Assembly: GCA_001839685.1 (NCBI GenBank)
Contig: MLAK01001351.1
Coordinates: forward strand, 1-19,131
From: Tritrichomonas foetus
Taxonomy: Eukaryota > Parabasalia > Tritrichomonadida > Tritrichomonadidae
Direction of reading: 5' to 3'
DNA: 19,131 nucleotides
Position 1 is the stretch's first letter. Each line of letters begins with the position of its first letter. A model generated the notes under the pieces. It was not told the origin of the DNA. It did no database searches and was given only the letters and a program-made list of their open reading frames with translations. The position numbers and the translations under genes were made by a program. Shown in pieces: positions 7,952 to 16,048 of this stretch.

Positions 7952-10477
7952 TTAAAACATCGAAGCTATTTGCGGTAAATCTCTTACTTCTTCACATACT
8001 TTTCTTCCTTTTGGCGATTTCATTAACGCCTTTGCAAGATCTCCAATGACCTGTACCGCGCCAAGGCTGCAAAAGAACCGTAACTTGCCATTCACTACTT
8101 GTGCAACTTTATCAGGCACTATGTAAGCAAAATTTTTCATTACACTTAATGAATAAAAGATCTCCGTTTGTCCAGTCGGAGGTCCACCAAACATATCAAA
8201 ATCAGCTTCCAAAAATTGAGAAACTTTCTCAAACATTGGCAGGGCAAGTTGAACACCTTGTTTAAACGAAGTTAATTTCGCTAAACATTTCAAAATTTCC
8301 GCATTGGTTTTATTTGGCCTTGGATCTAATTTACTACATAATGTTTGAACTCCAAGAGGTGGTTTTAATTCAGCGATAGTATCAACAAAGAAATCAGAAA
8401 TTTGAATTGCATTAGAAATTGCAAAAATTGCATTTTCAACAGTTTCTTTATTACTTGAATTAAGTAACATAAAAAGTGGAGTTAGATCTTCACATTCTAA
8501 ATCTTCAACATTCTCATCAAAGTCTAAAATGATCCTTAAAACTTGTGAAATTTTATTTTGTATATTTAAATCATCCTTATAAATAGATAAAAGATTCAAC
8601 AAGTTCGTAGGAACAGAATATTTCGCATATTTTGAAAAATCGGAAATTTTTTCGGATAAAACAATAAAGAAATCAAAAACATCACTTAAAAAGTAAGAAT
8701 AATCAGTTGTAAATCGACTTTTTCGTGTCTGTGGTGAAATTGTCTTACATATTAAAGAATATGCATCATGCTGCAAAAGTCCATATTTCACTTTTTGATC
8801 TGATGATAGAGATGACAGAATTGATGCAGCACATTTTGCCATTTCTACAAAACCACCCATTTCCTTATTCCCATCATGAGTATAATCATTGTAATTATTA
8901 AAGCATATATTTAAAAGAGGTTCAAGTAGATGACAATCAACAAACTGAGAACGAAATTCAGGCTGACTACTAAATTTTTTGAGGATTGTTAATGATGAAG
9001 AAAGCAATTTTTTCTCAGACAGAGGCATAACTCTTACACAAATTGCAGTTGCTTTGAAAAGCCGATGATCTAAATTGGATTTATTTTCTTCGATGAATTT
9101 TATTAATTTTTCGGTAAGGTTGTGATAGACTTCAAAATTCATTCGCAAAACATCATTGTCCCAATTTTGAACAAAATCCATGATTTCATCGAGAATTTGT
9201 TGAGGATCTTCATTTTCATCGTTTATATTGCTTAAATTATTTAATAAATTTTTACATTCTTCTGTAATATTTTGTGGTTCAGGTAATTTTTCATCAATTT
9301 TTTCACTTTTATCCATTTTTGAATTAATGCTTGTTATTGAAGAAGTATTGATTTCAGCAGAATTGAGAGTTTCAAGTGATTTTTGGATTTCTGGTGATCT
9401 TGGTGCTGTCATTTTTGTGATTTTGTCAATATCTAAATCGTCTATATTTAATTTATGAAAATCTTCATCAATTTTGAATTGATTTGGATCAATTTTATTT
9501 AAGTTATCTTCTTCTTCTAAAAGCTTACTCATATTTTCATTAAATTTACTATCGAAATCATCATCATACTCTTTTTCTTGATTAAATTTCTTGAAATCAT
9601 TTAATTTATCATCAATTGTGAATTCATATTTGACTGGATTATCATTATTGGTAATTTTATTATGATCAATTGTTTGGATATTAATTGGCTCGTATTCTTT
9701 GTATTCATCTTTTTCAACAGGTGGAAATTTTTGAATATCATTTTTTATTTGAGGACGATTTCTTGCATCTTTTTTGGTGTTTGATGAACAATTTCTTGCT
9801 GATAAAACTTCTTGCGCTGATGGTGATTTCTGTGATTTCGAAATTTGTCTCGCAGATGAAATTTCATATGATGGCGGTTTTTGAGAAAGTTGTGATTTTT
9901 GTGATTTTGGTGTCTGTCTGGTCACTGAAACTTTTTGTTGGGAAGGCGATAAATGCCTCATTTCTGACACTTTATCTTTCATTTCTAAAACTTTATCTTT
10001 TTCTTTCATTTCTATATTTTTTTTTAAATTTTTTACTTGATTTTTTTCGATATTTTTTAGGTGAGTTTTTTCTAGGTTTTTTTCTGAAAATTTATTTTTT
10101 GCTTCTTTTTCTGTTTTTGAAGGCGGCGCCTGTTTTGCAGCATTTGCAGCGCGTGTAGAAATTGGAATTTTTGATGGGGATTTATTTCCAACTGCTTTTT
10201 GTGCTGAATTGTTTGCCTGTCGCGATGGTGAAATATTTGCCTTATTTCGTTCAGTTTTATTAACAGCATGAACATTTTTGGATTTCGATTCATTATCTTT
10301 TTTCGGAATTCCTGTTTGTTTTGACGCAATTCTTTGGCGCGAAGGAGATACTTCAATTTCATTTTGAAGTGAGTCAGAATCGATTGGAGAAAGTTTCTTT
10401 TGAGATAGCGGTTTTTTGCTTGAGTTTGATTGTGGTCGAATTATTGGAACAGCGACAGGACTTCCCTTCTTTGACAT
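7952..10477 (-). CDS. ARM/HEAT-like helical protein with disordered basic N-terminus
   Basis: An 841-residue protein without a firm family assignment. Residues 1 to about 255 are Lys/Ser/Gln-rich and disordered, with five SPS(R/K/Q/A) sites (near 44, 82, 100, 177 and 218) and a strongly charged, probably coiled-coil stretch at 120-175. Residues 256 to 400 are acidic. Residues about 404 to 841 are continuous amphipathic helices with armadillo/HEAT character, for example the segment GAVQVIGDLAKAL near the C-terminus. The shape would suit a cytoskeletal, centrosomal or axonemal adaptor (ARMC2-type proteins are one candidate), but no diagnostic motif proves it. The ATG is at 10475-10477. It shares a 178-bp divergent promoter with the RING gene and converges on the repeat-protein gene, which also has SPSR sites. 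There are no membrane segments or signal peptide. Confidence 0.85.
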   Translation of the reverse strand: MSKKGSPVAVPIIRPQSNSSKKPLSQKKLSPIDSDSLQNEIEVSPSRQRIASKQTGIPKKDNESKSKNVHAVNKTERNKANISPSRQANNSAQKAVGNKSPSKIPISTRAANAAKQAPPSKTEKEAKNKFSEKNLEKTHLKNIEKNQVKNLKKNIEMKEKDKVLEMKDKVSEMRHLSPSQQKVSVTRQTPKSQKSQLSQKPPSYEISSARQISKSQKSPSAQEVLSARNCSSNTKKDARNRPQIKNDIQKFPPVEKDEYKEYEPINIQTIDHNKITNNDNPVKYEFTIDDKLNDFKKFNQEKEYDDDFDSKFNENMSKLLEEEDNLNKIDPNQFKIDEDFHKLNIDDLDIDKITKMTAPRSPEIQKSLETLNSAEINTSSITSINSKMDKSEKIDEKLPEPQNITEECKNLLNNLSNINDENEDPQQILDEIMDFVQNWDNDVLRMNFEVYHNLTEKLIKFIEENKSNLDHRLFKATAICVRVMPLSEKKLLSSSLTILKKFSSQPEFRSQFVDCHLLEPLLNICFNNYNDYTHDGNKEMGGFVEMAKCAASILSSLSSDQKVKYGLLQHDAYSLICKTISPQTRKSRFTTDYSYFLSDVFDFFIVLSEKISDFSKYAKYSVPTNLLNLLSIYKDDLNIQNKISQVLRIILDFDENVEDLECEDLTPLFMLLNSSNKETVENAIFAISNAIQISDFFVDTIAELKPPLGVQTLCSKLDPRPNKTNAEILKCLAKLTSFKQGVQLALPMFEKVSQFLEADFDMFGGPPTGQTEIFYSLSVMKNFAYIVPDKVAQVVNGKLRFFCSLGAVQVIGDLAKALMKSPKGRKVCEEVRDLPQIASMF

Positions 10478-10538
10478 ATATTTTCAATTTCTGAAGGAGA
10501 GATTTTATTTCTGAATTTCTTAACGTGATTCACATTCC

Positions 10539-10618
10539 ATCGTTAAATAATAAAAATATGTTAACAAAAGTTTAGAAGAGACCGTTTTATTGAATACAAA
10601 GTCATTTTATTTAACGAT
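10539..10618. promoter_or_regulatory. Divergent promoter with exact 12-bp inverted Myb-like repeat
   Basis: The arm ATCGTTAAATAA (10539-10550) is the exact reverse complement of TTATTTAACGAT (10607-10618). Each arm thus presents TTTAACGAT towards one of the two divergent genes, 62 bp from the ARM-gene ATG and 38 bp from the RING-gene ATG. The right arm continues to TAACGATA (10612-10619), which resembles the Myb recognition element described for Trichomonas vaginalis. I infer a symmetric bidirectional promoter. Confidence 0.55.
10602..10607 (+). promoter_or_regulatory. Candidate initiator for the RING gene
   Basis: TCATTT fits TCA-Y-W-W, with +1 at A10604. It would give a 52-base 5' UTR, longer than usual here, and would include a short upstream frame. 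A closer, non-consensus start site is possible. Confidence 0.3.
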
Positions 10619-10624
10619 AGAAGC

Positions 10625-10669
10625 ATGAGTGAACAATTAATGAGATTCTTTTGGTATGGAAAAGCCTAA
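10625..10669 (+). other. Upstream ORF overlapping the RING start codon
   Basis: ATG at 10625 opens a 14-codon frame ending in TAA 10667-10669, in a different frame from the RING gene and overlapping its first 14 bases. If the mRNA starts at 10604, scanning ribosomes would meet this ATG first. If it starts closer to 10656, the frame is meaningless. Confidence 0.3.
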
Positions 10670-10946
10670 TAAACCAATTTATATATCAAGTGAATCTGAT
10701 TCATCCAGTCACTCAGATGATAGTGAATCATCATCTGATGTTGCTGTTTTTGTCGGTGTTAATCCAAATCCTTCAAGAAGACCAGGATATTGTAAAATGT
10801 GTGAAATAAATATAATGGATGTTATGTTTTTCCCTTGTCATCATGCTTCCATTTGTATGGAGTGCTATGAGAAATTACCAAATCCAAAAAAATGTCCATC
10901 ATGCGGTGCCGTCATTACCAAAAAAGAAACATTCTATTTATCATAA
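10656..10946 (+). CDS. Small RING-finger E3 ubiquitin ligase, SIM-like N-terminus
   Basis: A 96-residue protein whose C-terminal half is a C3HC4 RING finger: CKMC, then PCHHASICMEC, then CPSC, eight zinc ligands in canonical order and spacing. The sequence PCHH-C-C with a trailing TFYLS resembles the C-terminal RINGs of the IAP/MGRN1 type, which recruit E2 enzymes and may dimerise. Before it lies a Ser/Asp/Glu-rich tract flanked by two short beta-prone stretches, PIYISSESDS and SDVAVFVG. Both look like SUMO-interacting motifs (hydrophobic core beside acidic or phosphorylatable residues). I infer a possible SUMO-targeted ubiquitin ligase; the RING is sure, the SUMO link is a guess. ATG 10656 is the first in frame. 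A short out-of-frame upstream frame overlaps it. Confidence 0.85.
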   Translation: MEKPNKPIYISSESDSSSHSDDSESSSDVAVFVGVNPNPSRRPGYCKMCEINIMDVMFFPCHHASICMECYEKLPNPKKCPSCGAVITKKETFYLS

Positions 10947-10990
10947 CTATAGCTATATACATATACATATATATAATAAGCATATAAAAT

Positions 10991-11040
10991 AGAAATGAAA
11001 ATGAAAAATGAAAATGAAAAATTGAAATGAAAAATGAAAA
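10991..11040. repeat. ATGAAA/ATGAAAA microsatellite
   Basis: A run of ATGAAA and ATGAAAA units, slightly imperfect, follows a short TA-rich stretch (about 10948-10978) after the RING gene stop. It is non-coding simple sequence in the RING 3' flank. Confidence 0.7.
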
Positions 11041-11142
11041 CCAAAATTATAAAGCTCATGGAAACAATTCAATTTTTCGCTGAAATTACTATTTTAGATT
11101 CAAGATTAGATGCTTTGATCATTAATTCATCAAATAGCTCTA

Positions 11143-11314
11143 TGTACAATATAGGGTTCGCTTTTTCTATTCCACAAAAGTTGTATCACTTCTTGCATTC
11201 TTAGGAGGAGGGTCTCTCAATATTAGTAAATGTATCTAACATATTCGGATTTTCCCCAAATCCGAGACATAATTTTTTCTAGCACTTGGTATACGAGTGA
11301 ACCCTATGTGTGCA
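11143..11314. ncRNA. Candidate structured RNA of unknown class
   Basis: A two-part terminal helix closes this segment. TGTACA (11143-11148) pairs with TGTGCA (11309-11314, one G-U), and ATAGGGTTCGCT (11151-11162) pairs with AGTGAACCCTAT (11296-11307, one G-U). A perfect 8-bp hairpin lies inside, TCGGATTT/AAATCCGA with loop TCCCC (about 11245-11265). After it come a single-stranded-looking U tract (AATTTTTTCT, 11271-11280) and another 6-bp hairpin, CACTTG/CGAGTG (11283-11299). The order hairpin, U-rich Sm-like site, hairpin recalls spliceosomal snRNA 3' ends on the + strand. I cannot find the conserved 5' sequences of U1, U2, U4, U5 or U6. The last hairpin competes with the inner end of the terminal helix. 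It sits alone in a 650-bp gene-free interval and has no reading frame. Confidence 0.4.
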
Positions 11315-11601
11315 GTATTTCGTTATTGTGTAAATAGTAATAATTTTTATTCAAGATTCTATCTTTTAATTTTGAAATAAATAAAATCTGAACATCCCGC
11401 TTTCATCAATCGATTTTATGCCTCTGTTTCTCTACCGACGAATTAATAAAAATCTAGAAAACGTAGACAGTAAACTAATAAATAGAAGAAGACCATATTC
11501 ATATTTAAAGTCTTATTCTTAAGCAAATAAAAATGAAATAATAATAAAATTTAATGTTATTGTAATTTCTAATTTAATTTAATGGAGTTCATAATAACTC
11601 T
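11315..11601. other. Gene-free AT-rich spacer
   Basis: About 290 bases of AT-rich sequence after the candidate RNA and before the stop codon of the peroxidase gene. It holds several AATAAA-like words on both strands, possible polyadenylation signals. I see nothing else in it. Confidence 0.4.
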
Positions 11602-12135
11602 TTACTCGGCTGGTTCTTTAATCGCATCATCAACACATTTGATCACATCTTTGTCTTCTGGTGCTTGTTTCGACCCAAATCTATTGATAATCTCTCCTTT
11701 ACGTGATATCAAAAATTTATTAAAATTCCATGAAACTTCACCAGAGAATTTTGGATTTGTCTTTGGGCTAATCAAATATGCAAATAATTGGTGTTGTTCA
11801 TGTCCACGAACGACAATTTTCTCGAATAATGGAAATGTTACACCATAATTTAATGAACATGATGAAGCGATTTCATCGTTCGATCTTGGTTCTTGATGCA
11901 TAAAATCGTTCGCTGGAAATCCAAGAATTACAAATCCCTGATCTTTCTTATCTTGGTACAATTGTTCAAGGCCTTTGAGCTGTGGCGTAAATCCGCACTT
12001 TCCTGCAATATTTACAATCATAATTACTTTTCCTTTGTATTCTGCAAGAGTTGTGTCTTGACCTTTAATTGTTTTTAAGGGTATATCATATATTGATGTA
12101 AATTGTGGTTCTGCGTCTGAATGTCCAAGTCCCAT
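11602..12135 (-). CDS. Glutathione peroxidase-like thiol peroxidase (Cys type)
   Basis: A 177-residue peroxidase of the GPx family, of usual length. It reduces hydroperoxides, and proteins of this Cys-containing class normally use thioredoxin rather than glutathione, which fits trichomonads, which lack a classical glutathione system. The catalytic tetrad is visible: Cys47 in NIAGKCGFTPQ, Gln81 in HQEP, Trp136 and Asn137 in WNFNKFL. A second cysteine, Cys93, sits in the helix where the resolving Cys of plant and insect 2-Cys GPx enzymes lies. The FPCN block often seen in the family reads FPAND here. No signal peptide is present, so the protein is probably cytosolic or possibly hydrogenosomal. 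ATG 12133-12135 is supported by an initiator ten bases upstream. Confidence 0.93.
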   Translation of the reverse strand: MGLGHSDAEPQFTSIYDIPLKTIKGQDTTLAEYKGKVIMIVNIAGKCGFTPQLKGLEQLYQDKKDQGFVILGFPANDFMHQEPRSNDEIASSCSLNYGVTFPLFEKIVVRGHEQHQLFAYLISPKTNPKFSGEVSWNFNKFLISRKGEIINRFGSKQAPEDKDVIKCVDDAIKEPAE

Positions 12136-12142
12136 TATTAAA

Positions 12143-12148
12143 ATGTGA
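12143..12148 (-). promoter_or_regulatory. Initiator (Inr) for the peroxidase gene
   Basis: On the minus strand TCACAT fits TCA-Y-W-W, with +1 at 12146 and a 5' UTR of ten bases before the ATG. The same hexamer precedes the repeat-protein gene. Confidence 0.6.
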
Positions 12149-12661
12149 GATGATATTTTTTTTACATTTTATTTCAGAACCATTTATTCAATATAATCAT
12201 TCAATTTTGATAACGATAAACACCAGCGGTCATATGAGAAATAACTTCACAATTTATAGTAAGCCGGAGCAAAAAATTTCACATTTAAATCTTAGCGGAT
12301 TTTGAGCAGGAGGAATCAAGGTGAAGAAAGCAAGAAGTAAATGATAGCTCTTTTTTTTATATCTTATCAGGAATTATTAATTTCTGAATAATGTTGGGAA
12401 TTGAATTTTGAGATCAATAATAAGAGATTGAACCATATGCACAAGGTGAAAGGAAAGCGAGAATCACGATTCCTCGAATATCGTATATATGCTATTTTTA
12501 GTAAAATAACAAATCCATGGTGTAACTTTTTGATAGAAAATAAATACTTAGAGAATTATTGTTCAAATTTCAGAATCTAATTGAAAAGATTGAGTACATG
12601 ATCAACCTTTTTCATATGACATTTCATTCTAGCCAAAAGCTTGGCCTTTTTAAATTTTTCA

Positions 12662-12667
12662 TCATTT
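12662..12667 (+). promoter_or_regulatory. Initiator (Inr) for the GIGYF-like gene
   Basis: TCATTT fits TCA-Y-W-W, with +1 at A12664 and a 5' UTR of 19 bases before ATG 12683. It lies downstream of the TTG at 12641, which argues against any start there. Confidence 0.55.
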
Positions 12668-12682
12668 TCCCTTTTATTTGAA

Positions 12683-15600
12683 ATGACAAGAATACAATTT
12701 TCTCCTGACCAGGTTCTTGCGCTTTTTATTCCTTCTCCACCGCCTCCAGGTACAGACGCATTTTTATCAGTTTTCTCACCAGAATGCCAAGAACCATTAG
12801 ATCAATCTTTATTCCGACAGCTTGTTCGCGCCAAAAATGCTAAAAATAAAAATAACAAAGGATTTCAAAACAATAACACGAACGCCAATCCAAACGGAGC
12901 AAATCCAAATCCAAATAATAATAAATCGAATTTTCAGCCTAAATCGGTCAAACAGCAACCTCCTCCACCTACACAAAACGCACAACAGCAAAAAACAGAA
13001 TTTCAGCCAGTTTCAGCAACCTCCCAAAATGAGCAATCATCTAATCCGCCTCAAAACGCATTTTCGCCACAAACCAGCAATCAAGCCCAATTCAATCCTG
13101 TCGTTATTCCGCCCCAGGCCCAACTCCCGCAAGTTCCTCCAATTCCACAGCAGCAAGATGACAATCAATTTATCTTCCAACCGCAGCTCATTCCGTCACA
13201 GCCTAATTTTTCAATGCACCAGCAAAACCAAGACCAAATGAATTTCATACCGCAACAAATGAATTACCCAGAAATGGTCCAAACTCCAGTCAACCAAGCA
13301 CAAATGTATCAACAGCAACAATATTTACAAAATGTACAAACAGGAATGCAAATTCCTCAACAAATTCAACAATCACTTCAGCCACAAATCTCAGGACAGC
13401 CAAATTTCCTGCAACAACCAATTCTTTCACCAACACTTCTGCCAAATGTTCAGAATATTCAAAATGTTCCTGTTCAGCAATTTCAGCAGCAGTTCCAACC
13501 GCAATTCCAACCACAATTTCAACAACAATATCAACAACAACAACAGTTCACTTCACCACAACATCAATTTCCATCTAATGTTCAACAAAATATTTTCGCA
13601 CCTTCTCTTTTACCATCAAATCAAGTGGCAGGTAATGCAATGATGAATCCATTAATACAGGGTCCTTCTCAACCACAACAACCACAAAACATCAATTCAG
13701 CAAATATCCTTCAACAAAATATACAATCTCCATTTGGTCCAGTGATTGTTCCACAAGAAAACATGATGAATCAAGGACCAACTTTTGCCCCATTACAAGA
13801 AATCCAACACAATCCAACACCAACAAGAAATTCATTTGCGCCAACTTTACTTCCATCAGATGATCAACCTATTACACAAAATATCCCAGTTGTACAACAA
13901 CAACCACAAATTACACCAGCCCAACTAGAACCAGAACCAGTTCAACAACCACAAATTATCATTCAGAATAACCCAATTCACGAAACTGTCATCTCAGAGA
14001 GTTTCGAATCAGTTCTGAACAAGGAAATAACTGCTCAAGAAAAAGAACATAGACAATCCGCTACCAACAACAACAATGAAGCTAATAATAAAAATCAAAA
14101 AATTGAAGCAAATTGGACAAACAATAACAACAATCAAAAAGGAGGACGAACTCAAGTTTCTGTGAATGACATTCTCGCTTCCGAAACGAAACGTAAAGAA
14201 ACCGAACAAGTTCAATCAACATCAATTGAACGAACCTCTTCTCAAGAAAAGAAGATCCCAGCATGGGAAGCACCGCAAACAACCGCAAAGCCAGCTTCAA
14301 TTGACGCACTTTTCGCCGAAGAAAGCCGAAAGAATTCAAATAAACAACAACACCAACAACCAGCACCAAAAGTGCCAAAGAAAGGTGGGAAAAAAGTTGT
14401 TATGTCTTTCCAAGAACTCCAACGCGAACTGAATAAACCTGCTCAATGGGGATCACCACAAACTGTGACTAATCCACCCGTTCCATCAATGGATGAAATC
14501 ATCAAAAAGGCTACTTCAACCACAAAATCTTCTGAAAAACAGAATGTAGGTGTTGTTGGTGGAAAGAAAGGAAAGCAGAAGAAAACCGTTATGCAGCTCC
14601 AGGATTTCAATAGAATGAACATGGAAGAAGAGAGAAGCAACAATCCTACACCATCCAAGAAATCATTGAATGTTCCATCAATGAATGCACTCATTGAAAG
14701 TGAAAAGAACAAAGAATCTCGTCCACCGCCAACTTCAGCCCCAGTCACAAAAAGAAGTAATCATCGTGGTAGAGGAAAAGAAGTGATTGATCCTTCAACA
14801 CTTCAAACTGCACCTGCTTGGGGTTCAAATACAACTGACACATCTAAGCCAACTAGTTTTAGTGCAATTGCTTCAATGGAAGCAGCGAAATCAAACGCTG
14901 GCAAAAAACCAGAACCATCACAACAAGCACCACCACCACAAACAAAGAAAGGAAAGAAAGCTAAGAAACAAGTAATGACACTTCAAGAATTCGTTCGTCC
15001 TACACAGACAACTGCATCAGTTTGGGATGCACCAGCACCTGCAAATAATCCAAAATCAAAGAAGATTTCATTCACCGAGCTTCAAAAGCAACAGGCAACT
15101 TCAAATAATACCAATACTAAGCCACAACAACAAACAACTCATGCTTCACAGATCCAACAACCATCAAAACAGCAACAACAAGAAATTAATTTAACACCAG
15201 TGACTACTTCTTCCGCAACAACATCAGCTGTTCAATCAAGCAAAAAGAAGAAGAAAGGAAGGAATGTCCCACTCGATGAATTCTTAAAGAGTCAACAACC
15301 ATCATCAAGTGGAACCCAAACAAATTGGGGTGCAAACAAGAATAAAAATTCACGATTTGCTTCATCAAGCGATGATGATGACTATCCACGAAGACCAAAC
15401 CCAGCCAAAAAGTCAATGTTTGATAAACTCCGTGAAGAAGAACTTCGAAAGAAGTCAAAAGCACAAAATATTTCACATATCACCACTGTTGGTTCATCAC
15501 AAAAGAAACAAGCTGCTGCTTTCAGCCAATTATTGGATCAAGAAAGAATCCATGAAGAATCAGGTGCAATGGGCGGAGAGGTTAATCTCATTGATGATCT

Positions 15601-16048
15601 AGGAGACATTAAAGGAATTCGAAATCAACAACAACAACATAATGTTTACAATCAATCTAATAAAAATAATAATACAAATAATTATAGCGGAAATAATAGA
15701 AATAATAAAAATAAGAAGAAACAACAGAAGGATGAAGATGAAGATGATCTTTTCTGGGGTGCAGCTTCACCTGAAGAAGTCCAAAATATGGATGAAGAAG
15801 AATATCCATCATTCAGTGCACAGAAACCAAAAAGACAAACCAATACAAAGAAAGCTCTTACACCAGCTGAATTTCTTGCCCAACTAATTGAAGATACAAT
15901 GTATGATGGAGAAGATTACTATGAATTCGCTGAAATTTTGACTAACAAGACAAAAACAGACATGATTCGATCACTCCAAACAATTGTCGACAGTCATCCA
16001 AAGGCTATTGCAATTGCAGATAAGTACTTTAGGAGATTTCCAAGATAA
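12683..16048 (+). CDS. GIGYF-like translational repressor scaffold lacking a GYF domain
   Basis: A 1121-residue, Q/N/P-rich, mostly disordered protein. The open frame reaches back to a TTG at 12641, but ATG 12683 is the first ATG and has an initiator 19 bases before it. Residues 4-15, IQFSPDQVLALF, match the eIF4E-homologue (4EHP) binding motif at the N-terminus of animal GIGYF proteins (YxYxxxxMLALF). The C-terminal helical segment (about 1058-1121, LTPAEFLAQLIE to ADKYFRRFPR) resembles the conserved C-terminal helical region of GIGYF1/2, and the FWGAA before it resembles their FWDDA. Between about 520 and 890 there are W-x-x-P/N words (AWEAP, QWGSP, AWGSN, VWDAP, NWGAN), mostly followed by Ser-hydrophobic helices (PSIDALFAEE), as in GIGYF, and four basic V-x-(L/F)-x-(E/D)-(F/L) motifs. 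The proline-ligand GYF domain (GPF...W...GYF) is absent. I infer a cap-proximal translational repression or mRNA decay scaffold. Confidence 0.85.
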   Translation: MTRIQFSPDQVLALFIPSPPPPGTDAFLSVFSPECQEPLDQSLFRQLVRAKNAKNKNNKGFQNNNTNANPNGANPNPNNNKSNFQPKSVKQQPPPPTQNAQQQKTEFQPVSATSQNEQSSNPPQNAFSPQTSNQAQFNPVVIPPQAQLPQVPPIPQQQDDNQFIFQPQLIPSQPNFSMHQQNQDQMNFIPQQMNYPEMVQTPVNQAQMYQQQQYLQNVQTGMQIPQQIQQSLQPQISGQPNFLQQPILSPTLLPNVQNIQNVPVQQFQQQFQPQFQPQFQQQYQQQQQFTSPQHQFPSNVQQNIFAPSLLPSNQVAGNAMMNPLIQGPSQPQQPQNINSANILQQNIQSPFGPVIVPQENMMNQGPTFAPLQEIQHNPTPTRNSFAPTLLPSDDQPITQNIPVVQQQPQITPAQLEPEPVQQPQIIIQNNPIHETVISESFESVLNKEITAQEKEHRQSATNNNNEANNKNQKIEANWTNNNNNQKGGRTQVSVNDILASETKRKETEQVQSTSIERTSSQEKKIPAWEAPQTTAKPASIDALFAEESRKNSNKQQHQQPAPKVPKKGGKKVVMSFQELQRELNKPAQWGSPQTVTNPPVPSMDEIIKKATSTTKSSEKQNVGVVGGKKGKQKKTVMQLQDFNRMNMEEERSNNPTPSKKSLNVPSMNALIESEKNKESRPPPTSAPVTKRSNHRGRGKEVIDPSTLQTAPAWGSNTTDTSKPTSFSAIASMEAAKSNAGKKPEPSQQAPPPQTKKGKKAKKQVMTLQEFVRPTQTTASVWDAPAPANNPKSKKISFTELQKQQATSNNTNTKPQQQTTHASQIQQPSKQQQQEINLTPVTTSSATTSAVQSSKKKKKGRNVPLDEFLKSQQPSSSGTQTNWGANKNKNSRFASSSDDDDYPRRPNPAKKSMFDKLREEELRKKSKAQNISHITTVGSSQKKQAAAFSQLLDQERIHEESGAMGGEVNLIDDLGDIKGIRNQQQQHNVYNQSNKNNNTNNYSGNNRNNKNKKKQQKDEDEDDLFWGAASPEEVQNMDEEEYPSFSAQKPKRQTNTKKALTPAEFLAQLIEDTMYDGEDYYEFAEILTNKTKTDMIRSLQTIVDSHPKAIAIADKYFRRFPR

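Larger units (their letters stand above)
12136..12682. other. Divergent promoter region between peroxidase and GIGYF-like genes
   Basis: About 550 AT-rich bases. Apart from the two initiators it holds one TAACGATA word at 12211-12218, the same Myb-like element as in the ARM/RING promoter, about 75 bp upstream of the peroxidase ATG. No coding potential of note. Confidence 0.5.

Noticed and set aside
11151..11162. GGTTCGC as a tRNA or Pol III B-box
   Set aside because: It lacks the rest of the B-box consensus, has no matching A-box or cloverleaf, and instead pairs with 11296-11307.
11143..11314. Assignment of the candidate RNA to U1, U2, U4, U5 or U6, SRP or RNase P RNA
   Set aside because: None of their hallmark sequences is present (for example the U5 loop, the U2 branch-site-pairing sequence, ACAGAGA of U6, or the SRP GGAA motif).
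12641..12682. Translation of the GIGYF-like protein from TTG 12641
   Set aside because: TTG is not expected as a eukaryotic start, and the candidate initiator at 12662-12667 lies downstream of it.
12683..16048. A hidden GYF domain in the GIGYF-like protein
   Set aside because: No GPF followed by W and GYF spacing anywhere; FGPV and GPTF words are isolated in the Q/P-rich region.
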